The notes: generated by a model not told the origin, from the sequence alone. Numbered from the stretch's first letter, positions 34,344 to 44,032 are shown. The stretch is DNA of 64,000 nt from Enterococcus_K sp051713825 (GCF_051713825.1 NZ_JBIOQR010000001.1:310001-374000); one strand, 5' to 3'. Program-made: numbers and translations.

Positions 34344-37300
34344 GTGTATTTAAAACGACTTGAAATTGCGGGCTTTAAGTCATTTGCCGATCGTACGGTG
34401 ATTGATTTTGAGAATAGTGTGACGGCGGTTGTCGGACCTAATGGCAGTGGGAAGAGTAACATTACAGAAGCTGTCCGTTGGGTTCTTGGCGAGCAGTCAG
34501 CCAAAAGTTTGCGTGGTGGGAAGATGCCAGATATTATTTTTGCTGGTTCTGACTCTCGTAAACAATTAAATATCGCAGAAGTGACGGTTATTTTGGACAA
34601 TAGTGACCATTATTTACCATTGGAATTTAACGAAATCAGTGTCACACGTCGCTACAATCGAAATGGCGACAGTGATTTTTTCATTAATAAACAGAGCTGT
34701 CGTTTAAAGGATATTCATGACTTATTTATGGATTCTGGCTTGGGTAAGGAGTCCTTCTCTATTATTTCTCAAGGGAAGGTTGAAGCTATATTTAGTAGTA
34801 AGCCAGAAGATCGTCGAGGGATTTTTGAAGAGGCAGCCGGCGTTTTGAAATACAAGCAAAGAAAGAAAAAAGCAGAGCAGAAGCTTTTTGAAACAGAGGA
34901 TAACCTGAGTCGTGTGCAGGATATCATTTATGAATTGGAAGATCAATTAACCCCTTTGGCAGCTCAAAGTGAGGCGGCAAAGGAGTTTTTGCGCCTTAAA
35001 GAGAGCTTGACGTCAGCAGATATTAATCTGACTGTCAGTGAAATTCAAACGGCAAAGGTTCAGTGGGAAGAACAAAATCAACAATTGAACGAATTGAATG
35101 GCTATCTTGTTCAATTAAATAGTGATATTCGTCAATCAGAACAGATGTTGGTTTCGCTTAGAGGCAAACGTAGTGAGATGGATCAATGGTCAGAAAATGC
35201 CCAACAGCAGTTATTGCATTTGACGGAGGCGTTAAAGCAGGCTGAAGGACAAAAAGAGGTGATGATTGAGCGATCCAAACATACGTTACAAAGCTCAAAA
35301 GAGTACCAAGAGAATTTACAGGAAATGACGGAGAAGATTCAACAACTAGAAGCTGCAATCTTAGCTTTAGAAGAAGAGAAAAGAGCCAAAAATGGTGAAG
35401 TTCTTGAAATCGAAGAGGCTATTGAACAAAATGAAGTTGAATTAATCAAATATCAAAAAACATCGAAAGAATTACTAGAGGAGCTACGTGCACAATACGT
35501 CGAGTTGATGCAGGAACAGGCGAGTACTGGTAATGAATTAAAGCACTTAGAACGTCAGTATCAACAAGAATCATCTAAAAATCAGCAAGCTTTAACCAAA
35601 CATGAAGAGCTTGCGAAGAGAAACCAATTGTTGGAAGAAAAACAGCAGACGATTGCGACTAGCTATGAAACAATTAAAGAGCAACTAGTGGAACAACGAG
35701 CAGACTATGTTACAAACCAACAGCAATTGAAACTAGCGCAACAATCTTTAGCTGAAGAGCAACAAGTCATGTATCAATTAATGAGTCGAGTCCAACAGGT
35801 TCGTGCACGTCAGAAGAGCTTGCAAGAAATCCAAGAGAACTATTCTGGGTTTTATCAAGGAGTTCGGATGGTTCTCAAACAAAAAGACGCGCTTTCTGGT
35901 ATCGTTGGTGCAGTGGCCGAGTTAATTGATGTGCCGAATGAGTATACTTTAGCGATTGAAACAGCTCTAGGTGGTTCAGCACAACATGTGATTGTTGAGA
36001 CAGAAAAGGATGCTCGTCAAGGAATTACCTATCTAAAACAACAACGCGGTGGTCGGGCAACCTTCTTACCGTTAACAACGATTAAACCTCGACAAATGCA
36101 AGCGAGTACCTTACAAAAAGCGAATAAGATTGCAGGTTTTTTAGGAATTGCGAGTCAATTGGTGGAATTTCCTGAGAAAATTTCGACAATTGTGGAGAAT
36201 TTGTTAGGGACGATTATTATTGCTAAAGACTTAACCAGCGCTAATCAAATTGCACAAAGCATCAACTACCAGTGTCGAGTGGTATCTCTTGAAGGAGATG
36301 TCATGAACGCAGGTGGTTCGATGACAGGTGGCGCGAATAAGCGAGGCAATCAAGGAAGCTTGTTTGCTCAATCGCAAGAGCTACAGGAGTTGACGACACA
36401 ATATGCTGAGTTGGACGAACAACAACAACAAAGAGAAAAAAGTGTTCGTCGAATGGAACAAGAGGTTGCTAAACTTACGGAGAAGGTTGAGAAGATTCGT
36501 GAGCAAGGGGAAACGACTCGCTTTAAAGAACAAGAAGTAGCCAACCAATTACAAAATATCACGGCTGACCTTGAACGAATTCAAAAAGAGCAACAAGTCT
36601 TTAGCTTTGAAACCCAAGAACTGCAAGCTTTTATTCAGCAGTATGAGGAACAAAAGGCAACGCTAGAGGCACGCCAAAAAGAGCTGGATGAAGAACGTGG
36701 TGCAATTGATAAAGAGATTGAGTCGATTAGCCAAGAAAGTGACTTGATGGAAGAAAAACGTCAAGAGCTGACACAAGCGCGCGCACGCTTGACTGCAGAC
36801 TTGGCAGTTGCTAAAGAACAATTGGTAAGTATTCAGCAGCAACTTCAAAGTGCAGATGACCAATTAGCAGAGGCTGTTGACAAAAAAGAAAGTCTAGCCC
36901 GTCAATTAGATGCACTAACAAATGATGTGTCAGATCATGAGATGACAGAAGAATCACTGGCTGTTCGTGTGACGGAGCTACAAGAAAAACGTGATGAAAT
37001 AAGAGAGCAGATTGCTACTCGAAAAGCCCAAAGAACTGAGGTTCAAGAACAGGTCGATGAGTTAGATCAGCAATTAGCTGAACGAAACCGCAAGCAAAAA
37101 GAAATGCTTTCTGACCAAACAAAAATCGAAGTGCAAAAGAATCGAGCGGAGATGAAGCTGGATTCGGGACTACAATATTTGCAAGAAGAGTATAGCTTGA
37201 CCTTTGAAGCAGCTGCCGAACAAGCCGAAGAGGTAGAGGCTATCGATGAGACCAAACAGGAAGTCAATCGATTAAAACGAAGCATTGACCGTTTAGGCCC

Positions 37301-37925
37301 AGTCAATATTAATGCGATTGAGCAGTATGAACAAGTTAATGAGCGGTATGAATTTTTAGTGGCGCAGCGAGATGACTTGTTGTCTGCAAAAGAACAGTTA
37401 TTTGAAACCATGACAGAGATGGATCAAGAGGTCAAAATCCGATTCAGTGAAGTCTTTGAAGCAATTCGGGCGAAGTTTCAAGTAGTGTTCCCGAATATGT
37501 TTGGTGGCGGGCGTGCGGAGCTTGTGTTAACCAATCCAGAAGATTTGCTGAATACAGGAATTGAGATTGAAGCACAACCACCTGGGAAAAAACTACAAAG
37601 CTTGAGTTTACTTTCTGGTGGCGAACGCGCATTAACAGCGATTGCGTTGCTCTTTTCAATTATTCAAGTCCGACCTGTACCGTTTTGTATTCTTGATGAG
37701 GTTGAAGCGGCTTTGGATGATGCAAATGTCGCTCGGTTTGGACATTATTTAAGTCAGTTCCAAAATGATACACAATTTATCGTTGTTACTCACAGAAAAG
37801 GAACGATGGAGGCAGCCAATATTTTGTACGGGGTTACCATGCAGGAGTCTGGTGTGTCGAAGATTGTTTCGGTTCGTTTGGAAGAAGTGGCTGAGGGCGG
37901 CAAGATTATTTCAGCAGAAGCATAG
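34344..37925 (+). CDS. smc: Chromosome partition protein SMC
   Basis: The condensin ATPase that, with ScpA and ScpB, organises and segregates the chromosome. The 1193-residue product has Walker A GPNGSGKSN at 31-39, two long coiled-coil arms rich in E/Q/K (about 170-500 and 670-1000), a hinge around 510-660 (conserved GGSMTGGANKRGNQG near its end), and the C-terminal LSLLSGGERALTAIAL and Walker B FCILDEVEAALDD. It starts at GTG 34344. Length and parts are complete. Confidence 0.97.
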   Translation: MYLKRLEIAGFKSFADRTVIDFENSVTAVVGPNGSGKSNITEAVRWVLGEQSAKSLRGGKMPDIIFAGSDSRKQLNIAEVTVILDNSDHYLPLEFNEISVTRRYNRNGDSDFFINKQSCRLKDIHDLFMDSGLGKESFSIISQGKVEAIFSSKPEDRRGIFEEAAGVLKYKQRKKKAEQKLFETEDNLSRVQDIIYELEDQLTPLAAQSEAAKEFLRLKESLTSADINLTVSEIQTAKVQWEEQNQQLNELNGYLVQLNSDIRQSEQMLVSLRGKRSEMDQWSENAQQQLLHLTEALKQAEGQKEVMIERSKHTLQSSKEYQENLQEMTEKIQQLEAAILALEEEKRAKNGEVLEIEEAIEQNEVELIKYQKTSKELLEELRAQYVELMQEQASTGNELKHLERQYQQESSKNQQALTKHEELAKRNQLLEEKQQTIATSYETIKEQLVEQRADYVTNQQQLKLAQQSLAEEQQVMYQLMSRVQQVRARQKSLQEIQENYSGFYQGVRMVLKQKDALSGIVGAVAELIDVPNEYTLAIETALGGSAQHVIVETEKDARQGITYLKQQRGGRATFLPLTTIKPRQMQASTLQKANKIAGFLGIASQLVEFPEKISTIVENLLGTIIIAKDLTSANQIAQSINYQCRVVSLEGDVMNAGGSMTGGANKRGNQGSLFAQSQELQELTTQYAELDEQQQQREKSVRRMEQEVAKLTEKVEKIREQGETTRFKEQEVANQLQNITADLERIQKEQQVFSFETQELQAFIQQYEEQKATLEARQKELDEERGAIDKEIESISQESDLMEEKRQELTQARARLTADLAVAKEQLVSIQQQLQSADDQLAEAVDKKESLARQLDALTNDVSDHEMTEESLAVRVTELQEKRDEIREQIATRKAQRTEVQEQVDELDQQLAERNRKQKEMLSDQTKIEVQKNRAEMKLDSGLQYLQEEYSLTFEAAAEQAEEVEAIDETKQEVNRLKRSIDRLGPVNINAIEQYEQVNERYEFLVAQRDDLLSAKEQLFETMTEMDQEVKIRFSEVFEAIRAKFQVVFPNMFGGGRAELVLTNPEDLLNTGIEIEAQPPGKKLQSLSLLSGGERALTAIALLFSIIQVRPVPFCILDEVEAALDDANVARFGHYLSQFQNDTQFIVVTHRKGTMEAANILYGVTMQESGVSKIVSVRLEEVAEGGKIISAEA

Positions 37926-38134
37926 ACAAAATCGTCTGTCTGAGAGTTGACTAATCGGTCAATAGCGAGTAACATGCTACCAAAGTTAAGTGTAGAGAGA
38001 AACTAGAGGAGACGTGTGTCTTGTTGGCTGAAGGAAAGTAGAAGCACGTCAACTTTCATAAAAGGAGTAACAGAAGGATAAGGCCTTAGAAAAAGGGGCA
38101 TTATCTGATTTTGAGTGAGGAAGGGGGAGTATTT

Positions 38135-38944
38135 GTGATAAAAATGATTGCGATTGATTTAGATGGAACTTTACTGAATGACGCAAAACAAATTTCAGAA
38201 AAAAATAAACAAGTACTGGCTGAAGCAAAAGCGTTGGGTGTAAAAATTGTGATTTGTACAGGTCGCCCGCTAAAAGCAATTGAGGGCTTTTTGGAAGAGC
38301 TGAATCTACTGGAGCCAGGAGACTATAGCATTACCTTTAACGGTGGCTTGGTTCAAAAAAATGATACTGGCGAAATTATGGAACAGACGGTGATGGCGCC
38401 TTCTGATGTTCATAGATTACATCAATTATCGGTGGACTTAGACATGCCTTTAGATGTGTTATCAGAAGGAAATGTCTTACAGCTGCCGACTTCTAAGAAT
38501 CATCCATCTATCTACAGTCAGTTAAACAAGCTACTGAATTTCCAGCCAATTACTTTAGAGGAAATTGATGGTTCAACAATTTATAACAAAGTTGTGGTTG
38601 CACTTGACCAAGATATCTTAGATCCTAAAATTAGTGATATCCCTAAAGCGTATTATGAGGACTACGAAATTATCAAAACACGTAGTAACTTGTTGGAATT
38701 CATGCCTAAAGGAATCACAAAAGGTTATGGAATTTCACTACTGGCAAAGGACTTAGGGATTCAACGAGAAGAAATTATGGGAATTGGCGATGAGGAAAAT
38801 GATCTGCCGATGATTGAGTACGTAGGAGTGGGTGTGGCAATGGCCAATGCGGTGGAACAAGTTCGTAAGGCGGCCGATTACGTGACAGCTTCAAATGAAG
38901 AGGACGGCGTAGCCCAAGCGATTGAGCAATTTGTCTTAAAATAA
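38135..38944 (+). CDS. Cof-type HAD-superfamily phosphatase
   Basis: A 269-residue member of the Cof/YidA subgroup of haloacid-dehalogenase phosphatases, which remove phosphate from sugar phosphates and related small molecules. Motif I is IDLDGTLLND near residues 6-15, motif II VICTGRP near 43, and motif IV GDEENDLPM near 215, with a class-II cap between. I chose GTG 38135 behind GGAAGGGGGAG; ATG 38144 is an alternative. A gene of this type between smc and ftsY is common in enterococci. The substrate is unknown. Confidence 0.88.
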   Translation: MIKMIAIDLDGTLLNDAKQISEKNKQVLAEAKALGVKIVICTGRPLKAIEGFLEELNLLEPGDYSITFNGGLVQKNDTGEIMEQTVMAPSDVHRLHQLSVDLDMPLDVLSEGNVLQLPTSKNHPSIYSQLNKLLNFQPITLEEIDGSTIYNKVVVALDQDILDPKISDIPKAYYEDYEIIKTRSNLLEFMPKGITKGYGISLLAKDLGIQREEIMGIGDEENDLPMIEYVGVGVAMANAVEQVRKAADYVTASNEEDGVAQAIEQFVLK

Positions 38945-38958
38945 AAGGAGGAATTTCG

Positions 38959-39963
38959 ATGGGATTTTTTGATAAAATCAAGAAAGCTTTTACTGGCGAA
39001 GAACAAGCTCCTGAAGAAGTCGTTGAAGTCCAAGAGAAATACGATAAGGGACTAGAAAAAACGCGCAAGACCTTTGGCGAACGAATGAACGAGCTATTTG
39101 CGAATTTCCGAAGTGTCGATGAGGATTTTTTTGAAGAGCTTGAAGAAACGCTGATTGGAGCAGATGTTGGCTTTGAAACGGCCTTAAAAATTACCGAGTC
39201 GCTTCGTCAGGAAGTTAAGCTGCGTAATGCGAAGAAACCAGCAGAAATTCAAAATACGATTATCGAAAAACTGGTTGATTTGTACGAAGCAGAAGGAATT
39301 GATGAAATTAACGAAATCAATTTGCAAGAGGATGGCGTGACCGTTATTTTATTTGTCGGAGTGAATGGTGTTGGGAAAACGACAAGCATCGGGAAATTAG
39401 CGCACCAATACCGCGAAGAGGGCAAAAAGGTCTTGATGGCAGCTGCAGATACGTTCCGAGCTGGGGCGATTGACCAGTTAGTTGTCTGGGGTGAGCGCGC
39501 AGGTGTTGAAGTGGTTCGTGGAAATGCAGGTGGCGATCCAGCGGCAGTGGTTTTTGATGCAGTAGCTCGTGCCAAAGCAGAAGGCGTCGATGTTTTGTTG
39601 GTGGATACCGCAGGACGTTTGCAAAATAAAGTCAATCTAATGAACGAGCTTGAAAAGATTAAACGAGTGATTCAACGCGAATTGCCAGAAGCACCCCATG
39701 AGGTCTTACTCGTTCTTGATGCAACAACTGGTCAAAATGCGATGGTTCAAGCAAAACAATTTAAAGAAACCACAGATGTTACGGGGCTTGTTCTAACGAA
39801 GCTAGATGGAACGGCTAAGGGTGGAATTGTCTTGGCTATCCGAAATGAATTACACTTACCTGTGAAGTTAGTGGGTCTTGGTGAAGGAATCGATGACTTA
39901 GAAGTCTTTGAACCAAATGATTTTGTGATTGGTTTATTCAAAGGGCTGTTAAAAGAAGAATAA
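38959..39963 (+). CDS. ftsY: Signal recognition particle receptor FtsY
   Basis: The SRP receptor GTPase that brings ribosomes making membrane proteins to SecYEG. The 334-residue product has a short acidic A region (residues 10-40), the N domain, and the G domain with GVNGVGKTTS near 134, the DTFRAGA segment near 175, DTAGRLQNK near 215 and TKLDGTAKGG near 275. AAAGGAGG lies upstream of the ATG. It closes the rnc-smc-ftsY cluster and is followed by a terminator. Confidence 0.97.
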   Translation: MGFFDKIKKAFTGEEQAPEEVVEVQEKYDKGLEKTRKTFGERMNELFANFRSVDEDFFEELEETLIGADVGFETALKITESLRQEVKLRNAKKPAEIQNTIIEKLVDLYEAEGIDEINEINLQEDGVTVILFVGVNGVGKTTSIGKLAHQYREEGKKVLMAAADTFRAGAIDQLVVWGERAGVEVVRGNAGGDPAAVVFDAVARAKAEGVDVLLVDTAGRLQNKVNLMNELEKIKRVIQRELPEAPHEVLLVLDATTGQNAMVQAKQFKETTDVTGLVLTKLDGTAKGGIVLAIRNELHLPVKLVGLGEGIDDLEVFEPNDFVIGLFKGLLKEE

Positions 39964-40036
39964 AAGGGCTAGCATTCTAAAAGCGCACCTTTTAAAGAGC
40001 AGTAAAAAAAGGCACTTTGTCAAATGGTGTTGTTTT

Positions 40037-40089
40037 AAAAAATCACTTGGAATCGTCGAGGAAACTAGGCGATTTTGAGTGATTTTTTT
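40037..40089 (+). terminator. Intrinsic terminator after ftsY
   Basis: AAATCACT pairs with AGTGATTT, and the stem continues through wobbles to AATCG/CGATT (about 40039-40055 with 40070-40086). A run of seven T follows. The remaining bases to gshF hold a TATAAT at 40230-40235 that may be the gshF -10, but with no clear -35. Confidence 0.75.
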
Positions 40090-40269
40090 CTTTCAGCAAA
40101 GAAGGAAAAATAAAAAGAAAATTCTTCTACCTATTCGTTCATGTTTAGTGGTATCATCTAATCAGAGTCTTTTTATATGAAAGGCTATTCATTCGAGACA
40201 ACTTATAAGGTTTTATTTTGACTTTCCTATATAATGATTGGTAGTAGAAGTAGAGAGGTGCAAGTGGAC

Positions 40270-42540
40270 ATGCAAATGAAAGAGTTAATCCGTCGACAAG
40301 CGGTTCGACCATTTTTGAAAAAAGCTCGTTTTGGCTTAGAAAGAGAGAGCCAACGAGTGAGTTTACAAGGAGAATTAGCGCAAACAGATCATCCAACTGT
40401 TTTGGGAAATCGTGCATTTCATCCATATATTCAAACAGATTTTAGTGAAACCCAGGTGGAGATGATTACGCCTGTCGCTGATAGTGCCAAAGAAATGTTT
40501 CGTTATTTGGCAGCGATTCAAGATGTGACGATGCGTTCATTGCCAAAAGAAGAGATGCTTTGGCCGCTTAGTATGCCGCCAGCTTTGCCTGAAAAGGAAG
40601 AAGATATTATCATTGCCAAACTAGATAAATTTGAAGATGTGTTATATAGACGTTATCTTGCTAAAGAGTATGGTAAACGAAAACAGATGGTCAGTGGTAT
40701 TCATTTTAATTTTGAATTTGCTGATGAATTAGTCTGTCAATTATTTAACGAACAGACAGAAATTTCTTCCCTTGAAAAATTTAAAACAGAAATCTATATG
40801 AAGGTTTCGCGCAACTTTTTACGTTATCGTTGGTTGATTACGTATTTATATGGGGCGTCTCCTGTGAGTGAGGCTCGTTATTTTGAAAATGAACCACAAC
40901 CAGATGAACCGGTTCGCAGTATTCGTAGCAGTAAGTATGGCTATACGAATCATGACAACGTTCAGGTATCTTACGAGTCGTTGACGAGATACGTGCAAGA
41001 TATTGCTGAGATGGTAGAAACGGGTAAGCTATCAGAAGAAAAAGAATTTTATGCGCCACTACGTTTACGTGGTGGGAAAAAAATGTCTGAGCTGGCTGAA
41101 TTCGGGATTCGTTATATTGAATTGCGCAGCATTGATGTAAATCCATTTGAACGAGTGGGGATTAGCCAAGAGCAGGTCGAATTTCTGCATATTTTCCTTT
41201 TGTACTTATTATGGACAGATGAATTGCATGCAGCCGATGAATGGGTGGCAATTGGTGACTTGCTAAATAACCAAGTGGCTTTGGAAAATCCTTTAGAACA
41301 GACGGAGTTAGTAGAGGAAGGCGAGGCTTTATTTATGGATATGTTAGCGATGCTTGAGGAATTAGAATTAACAGCCGAAAAAGAGCTGACTCTTACGCTT
41401 AAAGCCCGTTTGACTCAACCGGAAGAAACCGTTTCTGGTGCGTTATTGAAAAAAATTCAAGCGACAAGCCAACAAGAGGTCGCTGTGACTCTGGCAAAAC
41501 AGTATTATGACAAAGCACATGATCGTCCGTATCAATTAGCCGGCTTTAGAGGAATGGAATTATCCACACAAATCTTGTTATTTGATGCTATCCAAAAAGG
41601 AATCAGTGTAACTATTTTAGATGAGATGGATCAGTTTTTAAAATTAGAACATCATGGACATGTGGAGTACGTCAAAAATGCGAATATGACTAGTAAGGAT
41701 TCCTACATTGTTCCTTTAATGATGGAAAACAAAACGGTGACGAAGAAAATTTTAGCAAGCGCTGGATTCCGTGTGCCAATGGGCGCTGAATTTGCTGAAA
41801 TTGAAGAGGCCAAACGGTCGTATGCTCAGTTTGGAAAAACGGCCTTTGTCGTCAAGCCAAAATCAACAAATTACGGCTTAGGAATTTCTATCTTCAAAGA
41901 AGGAGCTTCCAAAGAGGATTATTATACTGCGTTAGAGATTGCTTTTTCAGAAGATACAGAAGTCTTGATTGAAGAATTTTTGCCAGGCACCGAATACCGT
42001 TTCTTTGTGTTAGATGGTGTCGTTCGCGCAATTTTACTTCGTGTACCAGCTAATGTAGTTGGTGATGGAAAACAAACGATTGAGGCGTTAGTGTCTGAGA
42101 AGAACCAAGATCCATTAAGAGGCTCGCATCATAGAGCACCACTTGAGTTGATTCAACTAGGTGAGATTGAAAAGCTGATGCTAAAAGAGCAAGGACTGAC
42201 AGTGGCTTCCGTTCCTGACAAGGATCAGGTTGTTTACCTTCGAGAAAACTCGAATGTCAGCACTGGTGGCGATTCTATCGATGTGACTGATCAGTTTTCA
42301 GAGAGCTACAAAAAGATTGCTGCAGATGCAGTGAAGGCAATGGGCGCGAAGGTCAGCGGAATTGATTTGATTATTCCTGATTATACGGTCGATCCATCAA
42401 CAGATGACAGGGCGTATGGAATCATTGAAGCCAACTTTAATCCGGCGATGCACATGCACATCTATCCCTATAAAGGAACCGGACGTCGCTTAACAATCAA
42501 TGTCTTGCATTTGTTGTTCCCAGAAGTCGTGAGTGAATAG
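40270..42540 (+). CDS. gshF: Bifunctional glutamate-cysteine ligase / glutathione synthetase
   Basis: Makes glutathione from Glu, Cys and Gly in one polypeptide, a fusion typical of enterococci, streptococci, Listeria and relatives. The 756-residue product has an N-terminal GshA-type ligase domain (to about residue 480; note FGLERESQRVSLQG near 20-33) and a C-terminal ATP-grasp domain (about 490-756; KPKSTNYGLGISIFKEG near 540). I chose ATG 40270 behind GAGAGGTG. The last 490 bases of the gene plus the hairpin after it are repeated at 43340-43884, beyond the HigBA pair. Confidence 0.95.
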   Translation: MQMKELIRRQAVRPFLKKARFGLERESQRVSLQGELAQTDHPTVLGNRAFHPYIQTDFSETQVEMITPVADSAKEMFRYLAAIQDVTMRSLPKEEMLWPLSMPPALPEKEEDIIIAKLDKFEDVLYRRYLAKEYGKRKQMVSGIHFNFEFADELVCQLFNEQTEISSLEKFKTEIYMKVSRNFLRYRWLITYLYGASPVSEARYFENEPQPDEPVRSIRSSKYGYTNHDNVQVSYESLTRYVQDIAEMVETGKLSEEKEFYAPLRLRGGKKMSELAEFGIRYIELRSIDVNPFERVGISQEQVEFLHIFLLYLLWTDELHAADEWVAIGDLLNNQVALENPLEQTELVEEGEALFMDMLAMLEELELTAEKELTLTLKARLTQPEETVSGALLKKIQATSQQEVAVTLAKQYYDKAHDRPYQLAGFRGMELSTQILLFDAIQKGISVTILDEMDQFLKLEHHGHVEYVKNANMTSKDSYIVPLMMENKTVTKKILASAGFRVPMGAEFAEIEEAKRSYAQFGKTAFVVKPKSTNYGLGISIFKEGASKEDYYTALEIAFSEDTEVLIEEFLPGTEYRFFVLDGVVRAILLRVPANVVGDGKQTIEALVSEKNQDPLRGSHHRAPLELIQLGEIEKLMLKEQGLTVASVPDKDQVVYLRENSNVSTGGDSIDVTDQFSESYKKIAADAVKAMGAKVSGIDLIIPDYTVDPSTDDRAYGIIEANFNPAMHMHIYPYKGTGRRLTINVLHLLFPEVVSE

Positions 42541-42619
42541 AATAAAGAAGTTAGGACAGCACAAGAATGGGACTGATGAAATTGTTTTTAATTTCATCAG
42601 TCCCATATATTATAGAGCC
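42049..42619 (+). repeat. Direct repeat, copy 1: gshF 3' end with downstream hairpin
   Basis: This segment (gshF 3' end, stop, and a 16-bp perfect hairpin TGGGACTGATGAAATT at 42568-42583 pairing with 42590-42605) matches 43340-43884, which lacks an internal 26 bases. The repeat period is 1,291 bases and the HigBA pair lies between the copies. The 80 bases after the stop codon are identical in both copies, whereas the coding part has scattered differences. Confidence 0.93.
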
Positions 42620-42649
42620 AGATTTTGTGAGGTCCTAACCTTGTTTTAT

Positions 42650-42916
42650 TTAAGCAAATTCAATCTTTAATTTTTTACCCATAGCATGAGCAATTGCAGA
42701 TAACTTATCAAAAGAGACATTATCACCACGTTCTATTCTAGCAATCGTTGCTTGTGTCGTCTTAGCGCGTTCAGCAAGTTCAACTTGAGTCAGACCAGCT
42801 TCCTCACGTGCCTTATATAAAGCAATTGCAGTTTCAAGCTTCTCACTTTCCACTCCCCAAAGTTCAGCAAATTCTGAGTCCTTCATCTCTTTCTCAATCA
42901 TAACATCAATTTTCAT
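42650..42916 (-). CDS. HigA-type antitoxin, XRE-family DNA-binding protein
   Basis: An 88-residue protein with a helix-turn-helix of the Cro/C1 type in its C-terminal half (GLTQVELAERAKTTQATIAR near residues 42-61), the usual build of an antitoxin that neutralises the toxin and represses the shared promoter. I chose ATG 42916, which lies inside the end of the toxin gene (11-base overlap); an in-frame TTG six bases earlier is possible. The toxin-first order is characteristic of HigBA systems. Confidence 0.88.
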   Translation of the reverse strand: MKIDVMIEKEMKDSEFAELWGVESEKLETAIALYKAREEAGLTQVELAERAKTTQATIARIERGDNVSFDKLSAIAHAMGKKLKIEFA

Positions 42917-43262
42917 AATCAAACCATTCCTTTCTTAACTGTTTTGCATGATCAATTTCTTTAAGTGGCGTTTTTTCAGTCTTCTTAGTAAAACCATGAG
43001 TAATGATATAACGCTCTGAGTCCACATGGAAATAGATAGCACGTTGAATATTTGAGCCTACTTTGCTCCTTAACTCATATAAATTTGTGTCAACTTTCTT
43101 GACCCATTTCAACCTCTGTGCTATAAGCATCCCTTGCTTCTCCACTTTCTGAATAGTCACATACAACTTAACTTTATCCTTTTTTGGTAAAGTAGAAATC
43201 CACTCAGCGAACTCATCATGCCCGTTTTTTCTTTCAAATGATTCAAAACAGATTTTATTCAT
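42906..43262 (-). CDS. HigB-type toxin, RelE/ParE superfamily (Gp49-like)
   Basis: A 118-residue basic protein of the phage Gp49-like/HigB group, whose members cleave mRNA on the ribosome. Typical features are the central LYELRSKVGSNIQRAIYF segment (residues 60-80) and the C-terminal HGFTKKTEKTPLKEIDHAKQ, which resembles the conserved GFxKKxxKTPxxEI pattern. The start codon lies only six bases after a perfect -10 box with no Shine-Dalgarno site, so the mRNA is probably leaderless. The pair sits between two gshF ends. Confidence 0.88.
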   Translation of the reverse strand: MNKICFESFERKNGHDEFAEWISTLPKKDKVKLYVTIQKVEKQGMLIAQRLKWVKKVDTNLYELRSKVGSNIQRAIYFHVDSERYIITHGFTKKTEKTPLKEIDHAKQLRKEWFDYEN

Positions 43263-43268
43263 AGTTTG

Positions 43269-43307
43269 ATTATATCGTATATTGTTTAAAAATTCAATAT
43301 ATGATAT
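43269..43307 (-). promoter_or_regulatory. HigBA promoter overlapped by a 13-bp inverted repeat
   Basis: Read on the - strand, TTGAAT (43297-43292), 17 bases, then TATAAT (43274-43269); the toxin ATG begins at 43262. ATATCGTATATTG (43272-43284) and CAATATATGATAT (43295-43307) are complementary at 12 of 13 positions around a 10-base centre and cover the whole promoter. This is the layout expected for self-repression by the antitoxin. Confidence 0.75.
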
Positions 43308-43339
43308 AAAACGGAGTGGTGTCTGTGAAAATATTTATA

Positions 43340-43884
43340 GCCAATGTAGTCGGTGATGGGAAACAAACGATTGAGGCGTTAGTGTCTGAGAAGAATCAAG
43401 CCTCTTAATGAGTTGATTCAACTAGGTGAGATTGAAAAGCTGATGCTAAAAGAGCAAGGACTAACAGTGGCTTCCGTTCCTGAAAAGGATCAGGTAGTTT
43501 CCCTTCGAGAAAATTCGAATGTCAGCACTGGTGGTGATTCTATCGATGTGACTGATCAGTTTTCAGAGAGCTACAAAAAGATTGCTGCGGATGCAGTGAA
43601 GGCAATAGGGGCGAAGGTTAGTGGAATTGATTTGATTATTCCTGATTATACGGTTGATCCATCAACAGATGACAGGGCGTATGGAATCATTGAAGCCAAC
43701 TTTAATCCGGCGATGCACATGCACATCTATCCCTATAAAGGAACCGGACGTCGCTTAACAATTAATGTTTTACATTTGTTGTTCCCAGAAGTCGTGAGTG
43801 AATAGAATAAAGAAGTTAGGACAGCACAAGAATGGGACTGATGAAATTGTTTTTAATTTCATCAGTCCCATATATTATAGAGCC
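43340..43884 (+). pseudogene. Truncated second copy of the gshF 3' end with its hairpin
   Basis: Matches 42049-42619 but begins abruptly at 43340, lacks 26 internal bases near 43400 and thus lacks the frame upstream. From a possible TTG at 43413 it stays open for 130 codons to the normal gshF stop (43803-43805), followed by the same 16-bp hairpin. By hand count about 15 of 393 bases differ from copy 1 and only three change an amino acid (Asp to Glu, Tyr to Ser, Met to Ile). It lacks the ligase domain and most of the ATP-grasp domain, so it cannot make glutathione. Confidence 0.9.
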
Positions 43885-43953
43885 GTTATTTTTGACAAGC
43901 AGATTATTCGCGCACCGTCATGCTTTTCGTTCTATCTCTTCAAAGAATAACTA

Positions 43954-44004
43954 TAAGAGACTAGGTTACCTATCATGCAGCTTGATAGGTAGCCTAGTCT
44001 CTTA
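43954..44004. terminator. Bidirectional hairpin between the gshF remnant and the next - strand gene
   Basis: TAAGAGACTAGGTTACCTATC (43954-43974) and GATAGGTAGCCTAGTCTCTTA (43984-44004) are complementary apart from one mismatch. It lies between convergent reading frames. T-runs are weak on both sides. Confidence 0.6.
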
Positions 44005-44032
44005 GTAAGATAAGTCCTTCTTTACGTGTGCC

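Noticed and set aside
42541..42619. Hairpin after gshF as a standard intrinsic terminator
   Set aside because: The 16-bp stem is perfect but no T-run follows on either strand, so I described it only as part of the repeat.
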